Shown here: piece by piece, positions 8,638 to 18,713 of the stretch
How positions within the stretch are numbered: the stretch's first letter is position 1
How the letters are laid out: every line of letters starts with the position of its first letter
Origin: Sphingobium yanoikuyae
GTDB lineage: Bacteria; Pseudomonadota; Alphaproteobacteria; Sphingomonadales; Sphingomonadaceae
Assembly (NCBI RefSeq): GCF_013001025.1
Contig: NZ_CP053021.1
Coordinates: forward strand, 3,190,001-3,254,000
DNA length: 64,000 nt
Direction of reading: 5' to 3'
The notes under the pieces: model-generated
Database searches by the model: none
Seen by the model: only the letters and a program-made list of their open reading frames with translations
Told to the model about the DNA's origin: nothing
Made by a program: the position numbers and the translations under genes

Positions 8638-8814
8638 ATGCCTTCTAGGAAATCGGAATATGCACGTATGCTCCGCCTCGCAGTGGACGAAGAAACGGCT
8701 GCCGATGAAGCCCAGAAACGCGGTGATGACATGATGCTGATTGATGCACACAGGAGTCGCGCAGCTTATTTTAAGCGGCAGGCCGACTTGCTTCGAACCG
8801 ATGCAACGGATTAG
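8638..8814 (+). CDS. small hypothetical phage protein
   Basis: 58 aa from ATG 8638, preceded by GAGAAAAGGG about 9 nt upstream; ATG 8617 is an alternative. It is charged and helical (SEYARMLRLAVDEETAADEAQKRG ... RAAYFKRQADLLR) with no domain recognised. It is transcribed against the late operon and ends 3 nt from the convergent 100-aa gene. Confidence 0.5.
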   Translation: MPSRKSEYARMLRLAVDEETAADEAQKRGDDMMLIDAHRSRAAYFKRQADLLRTDATD

Positions 8815-8817
8815 TTA

Positions 8818-9120
8818 TCAAGTCGACGGGTCGATCAAGGCAGTCATGATTCCATACATCGAAGTAATGGCATCGATCGCCTGATCCCGGGATTCTTCCC
8901 AGTCCCTCCCGTCACGCGCAATGCCCTTTGCCACTTCCTCAATGATCCGCTCATCACGACTATCGAGCGCGGTGCGCAGTATATATTCGGCCACCCTTGC
9001 CATCTTGAAGCTGCCGTCCACCTGCACACGCGTGCCATGCTGGTCGACCGAGCCATCGCCCAATTGGTGGCGCAGTTCGCGAACCGCTGCATCAACTACC
9101 TGCTGGCGAAAATCATCCAT
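8818..9120 (-). CDS. hypothetical phage protein
   Basis: 100 aa, soluble, acidic and helical; no domain recognised. The start at 9120 has a canonical GGAGG 7 nt upstream, in contrast to its TAAATA-type neighbours. It lies in the late region downstream of the tail fibre. Confidence 0.6.
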   Translation of the reverse strand: MDDFRQQVVDAAVRELRHQLGDGSVDQHGTRVQVDGSFKMARVAEYILRTALDSRDERIIEEVAKGIARDGRDWEESRDQAIDAITSMYGIMTALIDPST

Positions 9121-9176
9121 GGCTGATCCTCCGATGTTCGCCCGCCATTCAAACGGACCTGCATCGGAGGCGCAAG

Positions 9177-9428
9177 TCAGTCAGCGTCCCAAGCAGCGAT
9201 GATACCGAACAGCCGCGCCCTTTCTTGCTCAAGCTGGATGTTGCTGCCGGTCAGGATCGAAACATGCTGGGCGATGATCTGCGCGGTCACATAGTCCAGT
9301 GCATCAGCGGTGTGAGCGTTGGCCGCATCAGCGGTTTCGGCCACCTTGGCCTGCATGGCTTCAATTGCGAGCAGGCTGGTTTCGACGATTTCTCTCTGCG
9401 TAAGATTTGGGTTCGAATAATTTGTCAT
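9177..9428 (-). CDS. hypothetical phage protein downstream of tail fibre
   Basis: 83 aa, predicted all-helical (TQREIVETSLLAIEAMQAKVAETADAANAH...). No SD; TAAATA stands 5 nt before ATG. It follows the fibre gene by 39 nt, so a tail-fibre assembly or cap role is conceivable but unsupported. Confidence 0.6.
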   Translation of the reverse strand: MTNYSNPNLTQREIVETSLLAIEAMQAKVAETADAANAHTADALDYVTAQIIAQHVSILTGSNIQLEQERARLFGIIAAWDAD

Positions 9429-9433
9429 GCATG

Positions 9434-9439
9434 TATTTA
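9434..9439 (-). promoter_or_regulatory. TAAATA start box, 83-aa gene
   Basis: CTAAATACATGC-ATG on the coding strand; gap 5 nt; nearest purine run too distant for an SD. Confidence 0.55.
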
Positions 9440-9467
9440 GGCGGGCACGCTTCCGCGCCCGCCCAAT

Positions 9468-12400
9468 TCAGATGAAGGTCCATTTCAGCCGCAGATTGCT
9501 GAAGCTGAAATTGGTATAGCTGCCGCTGATCGTGCGCGTGTAATAGTCGCCCTGATTGACGATACCGGTATCGGTGCTTCCCTTGAACGCCACGACTTCG
9601 ACAGTGACATTCCCTGTATAGGTGTCGCTTGCGGGTGCGTCGAAGACGGTAGTCATCGCCGATCCATACGCAAGCGAGCCGTAATTGGTTAGCAGATTAC
9701 CCGACCACCCGGTGCTTGCGATGATATTGCCGTTCTTCTTCAACAGGACATTTATGCCGCCGTCGTTCGCATAGTCGGTGTAGAGCGGCTTGCCATTATA
9801 TGTCGTGGTCGACCGGCCACTGGAATATGTGAAGCCCACCGTCCCTTCGAGCACATAGCTGCCGTTACCCATCGTTTCGCCCAACGGCGACGAATAGAGC
9901 GTGCCAGTTGAGTTGCTCGGCGAAATGCTGACCGGCCCAAGACGCTTCACAAAGCGACTCAACGCCAACGCTTCAGGGTTCACAGTGCCAGTGATTAGCG
10001 CGTTTCCAGTCACGCGAAGGTCGCCCACGATGTCAACGCCCCCGTCCCCATTAGCATCGGCAACCAAGCGCATTTGCGCGCGACCATCACCCGCGACCGC
10101 CTGCACCTGCCAATAGGCGGTCGTCCGCCCTTGGAGATCAGATACTGCACCCATCGTTTGACTGACGTTGGACTCAGCAGCCTGAAGGCGCGTTTCGTGG
10201 GAGGCGATAGCCGCGTTGGCGGTCGCGACCGTGTTCTGCGTGGTGGAAATGCTGGCCGACATGTTGGACAAGACCGCCCCTGCCCGCCCCGGCGCATAAC
10301 GTGCGGGTGTAGGCGCATCAGCGTAGGTTTCGCGAACTTGCGGACGACAGAACCAAGCCCAGCTATCGGTCTGTCCAGACAGGGTCGGGAATTTCCGCAG
10401 GATCAGGTTGGCGCGAACTGCATTTGCCGGAGCCTGCGCTTTGTAGCCGTAGTTGGTCCAATCCTGAATCTTGTTGCCGCCCGTGCCCGGCGTAAATTGG
10501 CCTGTCGACGGCGCGGCACCAGCGGAACCGTTGCCGTCCACCCATTGAAAATAAACCTGCACGGTGCAGCGGTGTGCTGCTGCCAAACCACTAACGTCAT
10601 ACCATTGGTTCGGCTTGACGTTGATTACCTGCGTCCACTCTGCGTAACCGCTGCTGCCATTGTTGGGCTGGACGATCGAGAGCGTATGTTCACCGGTCAG
10701 CACCCATTCTGCGCTGGGCTGCGAGCGCCCATGTGTGGCGACCATTCCGACCGAATTATTGGCCCAACCGCTAGTGTCCGGCACGATTTCGGTATTGACC
10801 AGCAGGTTTCCACCGGCTGTGGAATAGGTAGCCGCCAATGATGCGCTAGTGGATGCCGCTGACGCCTGACTGCTCGCTGTCGAAGCTGACCCTGCCGCCG
10901 CTGATGCACTAGACGATGCTTCACCGGCTTTGGTCGATGCGGTGATCGCGCTGTAGCTGGCCGATGCTGCGGACGATCCAGCCGCAGACGAACTGGTCGA
11001 GGCGCTAGAGGCACTTGCCGCCGCAGCGTTCGCAGAATTCGAGGCATTGCTGGCTTGCGTAGCGGCGGTATTGGCCGAGCCGCTTGCCGACGACGCCCGT
11101 TGCGCGGCCAGTGTGGCTTCATAGAGCGCGTTGCTGTAGCTAGTTGACGCCGCCGCCGCCGACGCTGCCGCCGCGACCTCAGATGTGACATCGCGGAAGT
11201 CGATCGACTGGACGTAATAGACTCCCTGCGATTCCAGTCGTAGCAGCGGTCGAACCCAAGTGCAGCCCTGATCGATCAGGGTGTTCGCATCAATATCAAG
11301 AACGTGGGTGGCGAAATTTGACCAGCCCCACCCGACATTACCGGGTGCGATAGAGGCATAGAAGTTAATGTTGTTCCACTGGTTGTTGTCCGGCTTCAAA
11401 CCGATCGCGAAAAGGCTGGCATTGACTGCCACATCGCCATTCTGCTGGCCGACGAGACACCATTTCACGCTCATTCGGTATTTGTGATCGCGCACCAACG
11501 CGACACGGCCTTTCGACGCGATATGTGGGACGAATGTTGGATTGTTGGTGATTTCCATCACCCTGCCGTGGGTCGAATGGTCGAAAGCCCGAACGCGGCT
11601 GTCACCACTCCAGTCGGAGGTTCCGTTCGAATAGTCCCAAGTCCAGTTTTTGAGATCGCCAAAAGTGTTCGGCATTATCGCCTGCGCCACGCTGGACGCG
11701 GTTACCGAGGCGCTCTGAGCCGCATTGGCTGATTGACTAGCTTCGCTCGCCTTCGTGCTGGCGGTGGAAGCTGAACCGGCCGCAGCACTTGCGCTGCTGC
11801 CGCTATTGGCTGCCGATTGTGCTGCCAGACCTGCTTGTTGGCTGGCAGTGTTGGCACTGCCAGCGGCATTTGACGCGCTGGTTGAGGCTTGCGAGGCCGA
11901 AGTGGATGCTTCGCCTGCCTTCGTAGCAGCCGTTGTTGCACTGGACTGGGCCGATGAAGCTGACGATCCCGCCGAAGACTGGCTCGCGGATGCCTGCGAT
12001 GCGCTATTGGCTGCGGCATTCGCCGATCCTGCCGCGCTAGTGCTTTCGGTGATATCCTCGATGCGGATGTATGCATAATCGACCGAGACCGTGGAAGACG
12101 CAGCCAAGAGGCGCAGCAAGCAACGGATGCTGGATGCGCCCGACGCAATCATAGCGTTGGTCGTGGATGCCGGGACTGTACCGGCCAGTTCGACCCATTC
12201 ATTGAGTGCTGTGAAGGTGTAGGTGGACCTGACAGTGCCATTGCCGGTTGAACCGCCAGCGCTCGTGACGCCGATCCTATAAAGCTGAAGCTGGGCAAAA
12301 ACCGATCCGGTCTGCTGGCGGACCTTGGCAGTGAGGCGATAAACGCGATCCGCTTGAAGCGGCATCATTCCAATATTGCCGACGTCGGTCTGGGCAGTCG

Positions 12401-15400
12401 CGGTGACGCGCATTGATCGACCGACATCGCTGTTATTCACGAACGAGAAGGTCGCATTTGCGGTTATCGAGTTCAGATTGGCCGGTAGACCGCCGAAGCC
12501 CTGCTGCCAGAATTTGCCATCTTGCTGGAAATCCGCTGGCATCTGAGAAGCCGCGCTGAGCTTGGCCGAAACTTCGGACGAGTTTGCAGCGGTCGCGCTA
12601 TTGCTGGCGTTGGTCGAGGATGACGACGCGCTCGACGCGCTGTTCGCTGCCGACGTCGCACTATTGGATGCTTCGTTGGCCTTGGTCGATGCCGTGTTCG
12701 CGGACTGGGTTGCGCTGTTCGCGCTATTGCCCGCGTTGGTGGCGGAGGTGCCTGCCGACGATGCACTGGAAGCTGCCGCTGATGCGCTGGCCGCTGCACC
12801 ATTTGCCGAAGCTAGAGCAGCTTCGCGCTCAGTAACGTCGGTGATACGAATTTCACCAACACGGAAGACCAGCGATCCCGAAGTCTCTGATGAGTTTAGA
12901 CGCACGCCAGCGCGAAATAGCACGACATCGGCTGGGATAGTGGTCACGCCGGAGATGCTATCAAGGGAGAACTTGCCAGTTAGGACATTGACAGAACCTG
13001 TTGCTGAATAGTTGCCTATAGTGCCTGATCTATAATTGGATGCCGCTGTTCCGAAGCCGGAAAGCATCGTTCCCAACGCTAGGTTGAAACTAACCGCGCC
13101 ATCGCTCTGGGTGATCTTGAGTGATACTGAGACTTCATAGATACGACCGGGTTTTGGTGCGATCACGCCTTTGGTCAGGATATTATTGCCTGCGCCAGCC
13201 CAGTTGCTGAATTCCAACGACGGACCCATGTCGGGATCGATTACAGCCGTTCCGACAATGTCGGCCAAGCTCGTCGGATTTCCTACGCGCTGGTTGGTCC
13301 AGTGCTTTGCGCCTTCGTCAAAACTTGATGGCAAAATGGGCGATGCGACGTAGAGAGCGCCTAACGTGCTGTTATAGGTCGAGTTCGCAGACACCGCCGA
13401 CGCTGCTGCGGAAGTCGCAGCATTGCCTGCTTCCGTGGCCCGCGTAGTCGCGGTCGATGCCGAACCAGACGCAGCCGTAGCGCTGTTACCCGCGTTCGTG
13501 GCGCTGGTGGCGGCATTAGTGGCCGACGACGCGGCAGCATTTCTCGAACCTAGTGCATCGCTGGCGCTCGTCGCCGCCTGAGTGGCGCTGGTGCTGGCTT
13601 CACCGGCCTTCGTGGTCGCCGTGTTGGCCTGTGTGGTCGCGGTGGATGCAGACTGGCTTGCTTCCGTAGCTTTCGAGCTAGCAGTGGACGCCGAAGTCGC
13701 TGCGGCAGTAGCCGAGTTGCCCGCGTTCGTTGCCGATGTCGCAGCGGCTGTCTGAGACGTTTTCGCCGCATTTTCGGCCCCCTTAGCGTTTGTCTCGCTC
13801 GTCGCCGCATTTGTGGCAGAAGTGGATGCTTTACCGGCCTGTGTCGTGGCAGTGGTGGCGCTGGTCTGGGCAGCAGATGCGGAAGTGCCCGCATCGGTGG
13901 CACTTGTGGCTGCGGCGCTGGCGGAAGTGGAAGCTGCATTTGCGTACGCTGCGGATGCTTCGCGCTCGGTCACGTCGAGCAAGCGAATTTCACCAACAAC
14001 CAGCGTCAGCCCGGTTTCTGATGAGTTCAGACGAAGGCCGGGGCGGATATATTTGGTATTGGATGGAAGCGAGGCTATGCCAGTGCCGCCGCCGATCGCG
14101 AACTTGGCGGTGAAGGTCTGGACAACATCGGTGACAGTGACACTGGACGAGCCACCCGAAGCGAATGCCGCTATCGATCCATCTGTCCCGACATAGTTTT
14201 CAGCCATAGTTCCGACGATCGTGTTTAAGCTGACCGAACCGTCGGAAGCCGTAACCTTGAAGCGAACAGTGACTTCATAGATGCGGCCGATCGAGACAGC
14301 GACCGCGCCTTTGCTCAGGATATTCGTTCCGGCAGAGGTCCAATCGGAGAACTGTAGCGCCTGCCCGAAATCCGCATCCGCAATGGGAGTGCCAGCTACA
14401 GTGACCAGATTTGCAGGAGCGCCATTGCGCACACGGGTCCAGTGCTTTGTGCCTTCCTCGAACGAGAACGGCAGCAATGGTTGATTGTAGATCGTGTTGA
14501 GCAGGTCGTTATAGGTGGACGAGGCGGATACATTGCTGGCCTGTGCAGCAGTCGCCGAATTTCCCGCTTCCGATGCTTTCGTGGTCGCCGTTGTGGCACT
14601 ACCGACCGCAGCGGTCGCACTGTTGCTGGCGTTCGTCGCGTAAGTTTGCGCATTATTCCGCGCCGTCTCCGCAGCCCCTTGTGCCGCGACAGCCGCATTC
14701 TTCGCTGCGGTAGAGTTCGCAAAGGCGGCTTCAGCGTCGGCCTTTGCCGTCTGTGCGGCAGTCTTGGCCACCTGCGCATTGGTGTTTGCCGTGCCTGCAT
14801 TGGTCGCCGCCGTCAGTGCCTGCGACCGCGCCGCTTCCGCAGCCGTCTTGGCCGCGACTGCATCATTCTCAGCCTGTTCGGCCGCAGATTTGGCCGTAGC
14901 GGCATTATCGCTGGCAGTCTGTGACGTGCCTGCCGATGCCTGTGCAGCGTCGGCCGCGATCTGAGCAGCGTTTGCGCTGGCGGCTGCTGTTGCAGTCGAG
15001 CCATATGTTTCAACAAGGTCATCAATCGCAGCATTGGCATTATTGACGGCAACCGAAATATCGCGAGTTCGAATGATCTGGCCATCGCTTCCCGTGATGG
15101 CGTCGACCACGTTTTCGGCGGGCTGACTGCCAACGTAGGTGCCGTCCGGCGCGCCAACGGTCGCCCCATCTTCAGGCTTCCCATCGCCAACGATGACGCC
15201 GGAATTCCAGTCAATTGACTGGTCACCTGCCGTGCCGCTCAGCAGCAGCCGATCACTCGTGACACCCAGCACCGTCCGATAGCTGACCGCAACATCATAG
15301 GCGGTGTTGCGGGTGACAGCCGTAATTTCGATCTGGCGCGTATGCTTGGCGAAGGAACCCCAGTTGGTCCATTCGGTCGAGCCAGTAGGCCGATACTCAA

Positions 15401-17054
15401 TGAGGATCGCCGCCGTATTGGGATCATCATTTTCACCGCTGACGACCAGCGCCGGGATGACGACACCATCATCCGCCGTAATCGTAGTCGAGGTAATGGA
15501 CCACGCATTGGCGTTCGGCGCGCCCGGTTCAGCAGGATTATAACCGTCGAGAGCGGGTGACGGCGGTGCGACCTGCGTCTGCCCCAATGCGAACGGATGC
15601 TTGGCGTCCGTTTCGCTCTTGAGACCCAGCACGACCGACCAATCGGCCGGATTGAATTCGCGCGACACAACCAGACACTTCTGACTGTTCGCATTAATCT
15701 CAGGCAGATTGACCGTGATGGCTTCGCCGACCTTGGCGTTGAGCATACGGATACCAGCTGTGACCCGCATTGTGAGGAATTCGCGGCCGTTGCACAATTC
15801 GTAGACCGCAAGCTGGTGCGCCTGCTTGGCCTGCTGAACCAGCGGATATTCAACCTCTATGGTCTTGGTTTCTCCGCCGTCTTCCTCGACATAAACGCTG
15901 GAGGAGACCGCCTGACCGGCGACGACTTCCCATAGCTGGCTCTCCTCTCGATAGGACGGAACGACGGTATTCGAGCGGTCGCGCCATGACGTGCTGTTCT
16001 GGACCTCTACTTCGCCAATGACGTCGGCCGATGTCAGGGTGAGGGTGGAAACCTTCGGCGCATTGACCATGCAACTGATCTGCGCACCACGCGCGATCGG
16101 GACGCCGCCGCCGCTTTCCAGCAGCGTGCCCAGCACGGCCATTTTGTCATCTGAGGAGACGACAACGCCACCGACCTTCCAGCCATTGGCATCAGCAATG
16201 TTGGCACCAGCCACGAAGGCGGCAACATCGACCTCCTCCCACTTTGCGCCGATGCCATAGACCTTCTGGCCGTTATACTGGCGGCCCAGCGTCCAATCGA
16301 GCGCACAGAGATATGGATTCTCGCTGAATTCCCACGTCAGGTGATTTGCGCGACGATGCGAACCAGACCCACCGGGGAAAGTGCTGTCTTTACGCGGGTC
16401 ATAGACCTTGATGCCGCTGACCACCCAGAGTGACTTCGGCATCCCCTGCGGGAATTGATCGCTATCATATTCGAGCAACTGGATAGCGTGCGCGATGCCC
16501 GACAGCTTGCCCGGCGACTTCGGCAGCCCACCGCCCGCAGCCTGATCGATGGTCTGAGGCGCAGGGGTTTCGCCGCGCTGGTAGCGCATGCGGAATTTGC
16601 CACGGTAAAGCTTGGAGTCAGCGTAACCAGCGGTGTTGTAAACTGCCGCGTGCGGATCGCCGTAGAAGGATAGCGGCCGATCGTTGGCTATATAGCTGTT
16701 GATGCCGAGAATGGGACCGATCGACAGTGCAGCGACGATGGCCGCATATTTATTCTTGCTGCCATACGTCTCTTTGTAAATCGCGTATCCACCAGTGGCG
16801 CTGCGACCGTAGAGGACCGGGACAGGTGCCTTTGGATCAAGTTTGGTATCTAGCTGACCGCCCGAACTCGCAGGTTTCGGCGTCTTCATGGTCAACGCTG
16901 ACACGGCCATAAGGGCTACACCAGTCACCGTGAGGACCGCGCCCCACGACACGGCCATCGCACCGATCATGAAGGCGGTTCCAAGCCCGATGGCGGTGGC
17001 AGCCGAACCAACTGCGACGAATGCGGCTGCGGCAAAGGGGATCGCTGCGGGCAT
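9468..17054 (-). CDS. central tail fibre / tip attachment protein (gpJ-like), modular
   Basis: 2528 aa from ATG 17054, which overlaps the upstream stop as TAATG and has GGAGGG at the SD position. The N-terminus has hydrophobic segments, then a tail-tip J-like region (to about residue 600, with an FN3-like part near 550-630). The rest alternates long Ala/Ser/Thr heptad-like linkers (SATTATTKASEAGNSATAA style) with five beta-sandwich-looking modules, at roughly 860-1030, 1240-1410, 1505-1670, 1790-1960 and 2080-2260. Modules 1 and 2 are clear duplicates (shared (E/D)EG(T/A)KHWT, VGEIR, DVTEREA). A distinct C-terminal domain starts near RFVKRLGPVSISPS. It should form the trimeric host-recognition fibre. 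Confidence 0.88.
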   Translation of the reverse strand: MPAAIPFAAAAFVAVGSAATAIGLGTAFMIGAMAVSWGAVLTVTGVALMAVSALTMKTPKPASSGGQLDTKLDPKAPVPVLYGRSATGGYAIYKETYGSKNKYAAIVAALSIGPILGINSYIANDRPLSFYGDPHAAVYNTAGYADSKLYRGKFRMRYQRGETPAPQTIDQAAGGGLPKSPGKLSGIAHAIQLLEYDSDQFPQGMPKSLWVVSGIKVYDPRKDSTFPGGSGSHRRANHLTWEFSENPYLCALDWTLGRQYNGQKVYGIGAKWEEVDVAAFVAGANIADANGWKVGGVVVSSDDKMAVLGTLLESGGGVPIARGAQISCMVNAPKVSTLTLTSADVIGEVEVQNSTSWRDRSNTVVPSYREESQLWEVVAGQAVSSSVYVEEDGGETKTIEVEYPLVQQAKQAHQLAVYELCNGREFLTMRVTAGIRMLNAKVGEAITVNLPEINANSQKCLVVSREFNPADWSVVLGLKSETDAKHPFALGQTQVAPPSPALDGYNPAEPGAPNANAWSITSTTITADDGVVIPALVVSGENDDPNTAAILIEYRPTGSTEWTNWGSFAKHTRQIEITAVTRNTAYDVAVSYRTVLGVTSDRLLLSGTAGDQSIDWNSGVIVGDGKPEDGATVGAPDGTYVGSQPAENVVDAITGSDGQIIRTRDISVAVNNANAAIDDLVETYGSTATAAASANAAQIAADAAQASAGTSQTASDNAATAKSAAEQAENDAVAAKTAAEAARSQALTAATNAGTANTNAQVAKTAAQTAKADAEAAFANSTAAKNAAVAAQGAAETARNNAQTYATNASNSATAAVGSATTATTKASEAGNSATAAQASNVSASSTYNDLLNTIYNQPLLPFSFEEGTKHWTRVRNGAPANLVTVAGTPIADADFGQALQFSDWTSAGTNILSKGAVAVSIGRIYEVTVRFKVTASDGSVSLNTIVGTMAENYVGTDGSIAAFASGGSSSVTVTDVVQTFTAKFAIGGGTGIASLPSNTKYIRPGLRLNSSETGLTLVVGEIRLLDVTEREASAAYANAASTSASAAATSATDAGTSASAAQTSATTATTQAGKASTSATNAATSETNAKGAENAAKTSQTAAATSATNAGNSATAAATSASTASSKATEASQSASTATTQANTATTKAGEASTSATQAATSASDALGSRNAAASSATNAATSATNAGNSATAASGSASTATTRATEAGNAATSAAASAVSANSTYNSTLGALYVASPILPSSFDEGAKHWTNQRVGNPTSLADIVGTAVIDPDMGPSLEFSNWAGAGNNILTKGVIAPKPGRIYEVSVSLKITQSDGAVSFNLALGTMLSGFGTAASNYRSGTIGNYSATGSVNVLTGKFSLDSISGVTTIPADVVLFRAGVRLNSSETSGSLVFRVGEIRITDVTEREAALASANGAAASASAAASSASSAGTSATNAGNSANSATQSANTASTKANEASNSATSAANSASSASSSSTNASNSATAANSSEVSAKLSAASQMPADFQQDGKFWQQGFGGLPANLNSITANATFSFVNNSDVGRSMRVTATAQTDVGNIGMMPLQADRVYRLTAKVRQQTGSVFAQLQLYRIGVTSAGGSTGNGTVRSTYTFTALNEWVELAGTVPASTTNAMIASGASSIRCLLRLLAASSTVSVDYAYIRIEDITESTSAAGSANAAANSASQASASQSSAGSSASSAQSSATTAATKAGEASTSASQASTSASNAAGSANTASQQAGLAAQSAANSGSSASAAAGSASTASTKASEASQSANAAQSASVTASSVAQAIMPNTFGDLKNWTWDYSNGTSDWSGDSRVRAFDHSTHGRVMEITNNPTFVPHIASKGRVALVRDHKYRMSVKWCLVGQQNGDVAVNASLFAIGLKPDNNQWNNINFYASIAPGNVGWGWSNFATHVLDIDANTLIDQGCTWVRPLLRLESQGVYYVQSIDFRDVTSEVAAAASAAAASTSYSNALYEATLAAQRASSASGSANTAATQASNASNSANAAAASASSASTSSSAAGSSAASASYSAITASTKAGEASSSASAAAGSASTASSQASAASTSASLAATYSTAGGNLLVNTEIVPDTSGWANNSVGMVATHGRSQPSAEWVLTGEHTLSIVQPNNGSSGYAEWTQVINVKPNQWYDVSGLAAAHRCTVQVYFQWVDGNGSAGAAPSTGQFTPGTGGNKIQDWTNYGYKAQAPANAVRANLILRKFPTLSGQTDSWAWFCRPQVRETYADAPTPARYAPGRAGAVLSNMSASISTTQNTVATANAAIASHETRLQAAESNVSQTMGAVSDLQGRTTAYWQVQAVAGDGRAQMRLVADANGDGGVDIVGDLRVTGNALITGTVNPEALALSRFVKRLGPVSISPSNSTGTLYSSPLGETMGNGSYVLEGTVGFTYSSGRSTTTYNGKPLYTDYANDGGINVLLKKNGNIIASTGWSGNLLTNYGSLAYGSAMTTVFDAPASDTYTGNVTVEVVAFKGSTDTGIVNQGDYYTRTISGSYTNFSFSNLRLKWTFI

Positions 17055-17488
17055 TAGATGACCCTCCAAGCGATCGTGCAAACAGACAGCGGGCCATATT
17101 CGGCCGTGGGACCACTGCCCGCGACATCAGCAAACCCAAGGATGCGATCACCACCGCAATGGATGCCAAGCGCTGTCCAAGGTTTTTCGTCCGTTCCACC
17201 GGGGAAACCAACAATGTCACCGACAAGCGCGGACGCAGGCGCGATGCGCTCGAACCCGTGGCCGTCGACCAGTTCTTCCATTGACGAAACGGACAGGGCC
17301 GAGAGCGCGCGCCGCGCGCCCCGTTCGGTCTTGTAATTGGGGGCTTCGGCAAGGCGAGAAGTCAGGCCCAGAGCCTCGACATGGCGGCCCGCCAGTTGGC
17401 CGCAATCGGCGGTCCCCCACTGGAAATCTACATGAAGGAAGTCATCAATAGTCTTCTGGGTGGCAGCCACACGGTCAATCAAGGTCAT
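17054..17488 (-). CDS. tail-tip assembly protein, NlpC/P60-like (DUF6950-type)
   Basis: 144 aa, sitting directly before the gpJ-like gene where lambda has gene K. The pattern FQWGTADCGQLAGRHVEALG supplies a Cys in the position of NlpC/P60 nucleophiles, and ALGIHCGGDRILGF a later conserved segment. The family is DUF6950-like; peptidase activity is inferred, not shown. The start has TAAATA 4 nt upstream and lies within the last codons of the preceding gene (ATGA overlap). Confidence 0.75.
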   Translation of the reverse strand: MTLIDRVAATQKTIDDFLHVDFQWGTADCGQLAGRHVEALGLTSRLAEAPNYKTERGARRALSALSVSSMEELVDGHGFERIAPASALVGDIVGFPGGTDEKPWTALGIHCGGDRILGFADVAGSGPTAEYGPLSVCTIAWRVI

Positions 17489-18135
17489 CGATTATTTAGC
17501 ATCGCGGCGATATTGGCCCACCCGCCAGTGGGCGTTCGGACAGCCGCAGCGGTGGGTGCTGCAATCCCCCAGAAAATGTCGCCCTGCGCGTCGATATTGA
17601 AGTCTAACCCGGTTTCGCCCGGCCAGATGCGCTTGTGCCAATTGCCGTTGAGGCGCGCGCCTTCCTCAGCAACGAACAAGCGGTCAAAGGCGCTAACCGT
17701 CTCGATTTCGACAAGCTGGGCGTTTTCGCCAATCTGGGTGCGCACGAAATCCAGACGGCCGACCCAAAGCAGTTCGGGCACACCAATCACCGTCCCGGTC
17801 ATCTCATTGACGACACCGAACCAGACGCGGACGGGCGAGCCTTGATGTTTTGGATTGGCCAGTTCTGCCGTGGCCGTTGCCGAAGGCGGCATAATGGAAA
17901 ATGTGAAGCGCGGCGCGTCCGACGCTACCGTATCCTCGAAGCTCTTGGCCGTCGCAAGTGCCCCATATATCGCGTCGTCGCCATCGAAGGTGACGGTCGC
18001 GCCATCAACCGGGAAGCTGACTTCGCCCGATCCATCTATCAGGTTGATGACACTATCATTGGTCAGCTTGATCTGGATTGCGACAAAGGACCGAACGAAC
18101 GACTGGTCGAGCGCGGAATTCAGAGAGGCGTCCAT
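17485..18135 (-). CDS. minor tail protein (gpL-like position)
   Basis: 216 aa. A segment FDRLFVAEEGARLNGNWHKRIWPGETGLDF recurs in tail proteins of alphaproteobacterial siphophages encoded between the distal tail protein and the NlpC-like protein. The beta-rich N-terminal half fits a tail-tip hub protein. The start has GGAGG 7 nt upstream and overlaps the previous stop as TAATG. Confidence 0.7.
   Translation of the reverse strand: MDASLNSALDQSFVRSFVAIQIKLTNDSVINLIDGSGEVSFPVDGATVTFDGDDAIYGALATAKSFEDTVASDAPRFTFSIMPPSATATAELANPKHQGSPVRVWFGVVNEMTGTVIGVPELLWVGRLDFVRTQIGENAQLVEIETVSAFDRLFVAEEGARLNGNWHKRIWPGETGLDFNIDAQGDIFWGIAAPTAAAVRTPTGGWANIAAMLNNR
17493..17498 (-). promoter_or_regulatory. TAAATA start box inside the upstream coding region
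   Basis: CTAAATAATCG-ATG, gap 4 nt. The hexamer lies within the final LNN codons of the 216-aa gene, so it is kept even where the sequence must also encode protein. Confidence 0.5.
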
Positions 18136-18701
18136 TACTGGGCCTCCACAATCGTGAAATCGATTCCGACGTTGAGGGCAAAGCCAAGCGTGAAGCCGCG
18201 CTCGGTCCCTTCCAGAAATCCTTCGATCTTGGGGTTGGCGAAATCGAGAACTTCACCACCCACCAGTGCCACTTTGAGCGCGGGCTGAAACGTCAGGGTC
18301 GTGCCGCTGACCGCTGTGATCTGGTGGAGGTAATTGACGCCATTTTTGCTGACGCTGAAAAACTGGCCAACGAACTTCGCCGCGCCACCGCCCGAATGCA
18401 CCAGTGTTTTGCCATTCGCCGCGCCGACCACCGCGCCGGTCGAATAGGCCGCCAGATTGAGACCTGCTTGCCGAACGACACAGATGACCTTGTCGCTGAG
18501 ACCAGCATTGAGGATAGCTATCAGGGGACCGGCCTGATCCACCCTCATTGGCTGGCACTGGACCTTATAAAGCCAGCGGTCGCCCTTGCGGGCTATGCGC
18601 TTGGTCGGGCCACCCAAATATGGCGTTTGATCAACCGATGACGATCGTAATATAATCTCAGTCGTGAGATAGCGCGGAATTGTTGGGATGGTGACTGCCA
18701 T
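18135..18701 (-). CDS. distal tail protein-like
   Basis: 188 aa, beta-rich, located directly downstream of the tape measure gene where distal-tail/tail-tip proteins are encoded. No named domain is certain. It has TAAATA 4 nt before the ATG and no SD, 12 nt after the tape-measure stop. Confidence 0.65.
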   Translation of the reverse strand: MAVTIPTIPRYLTTEIILRSSSVDQTPYLGGPTKRIARKGDRWLYKVQCQPMRVDQAGPLIAILNAGLSDKVICVVRQAGLNLAAYSTGAVVGAANGKTLVHSGGGAAKFVGQFFSVSKNGVNYLHQITAVSGTTLTFQPALKVALVGGEVLDFANPKIEGFLEGTERGFTLGFALNVGIDFTIVEAQ

Positions 18702-18705
18702 CCCA

Positions 18706-18711
18706 TATTTA
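18706..18711 (-). promoter_or_regulatory. TAAATA start box, distal tail gene
   Basis: TAAATATGGGATGGCA: this 16-mer, including the first start codons, is repeated exactly before the methyltransferase gene at 34766-34781. Confidence 0.6.
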
Positions 18712-18713
18712 TG

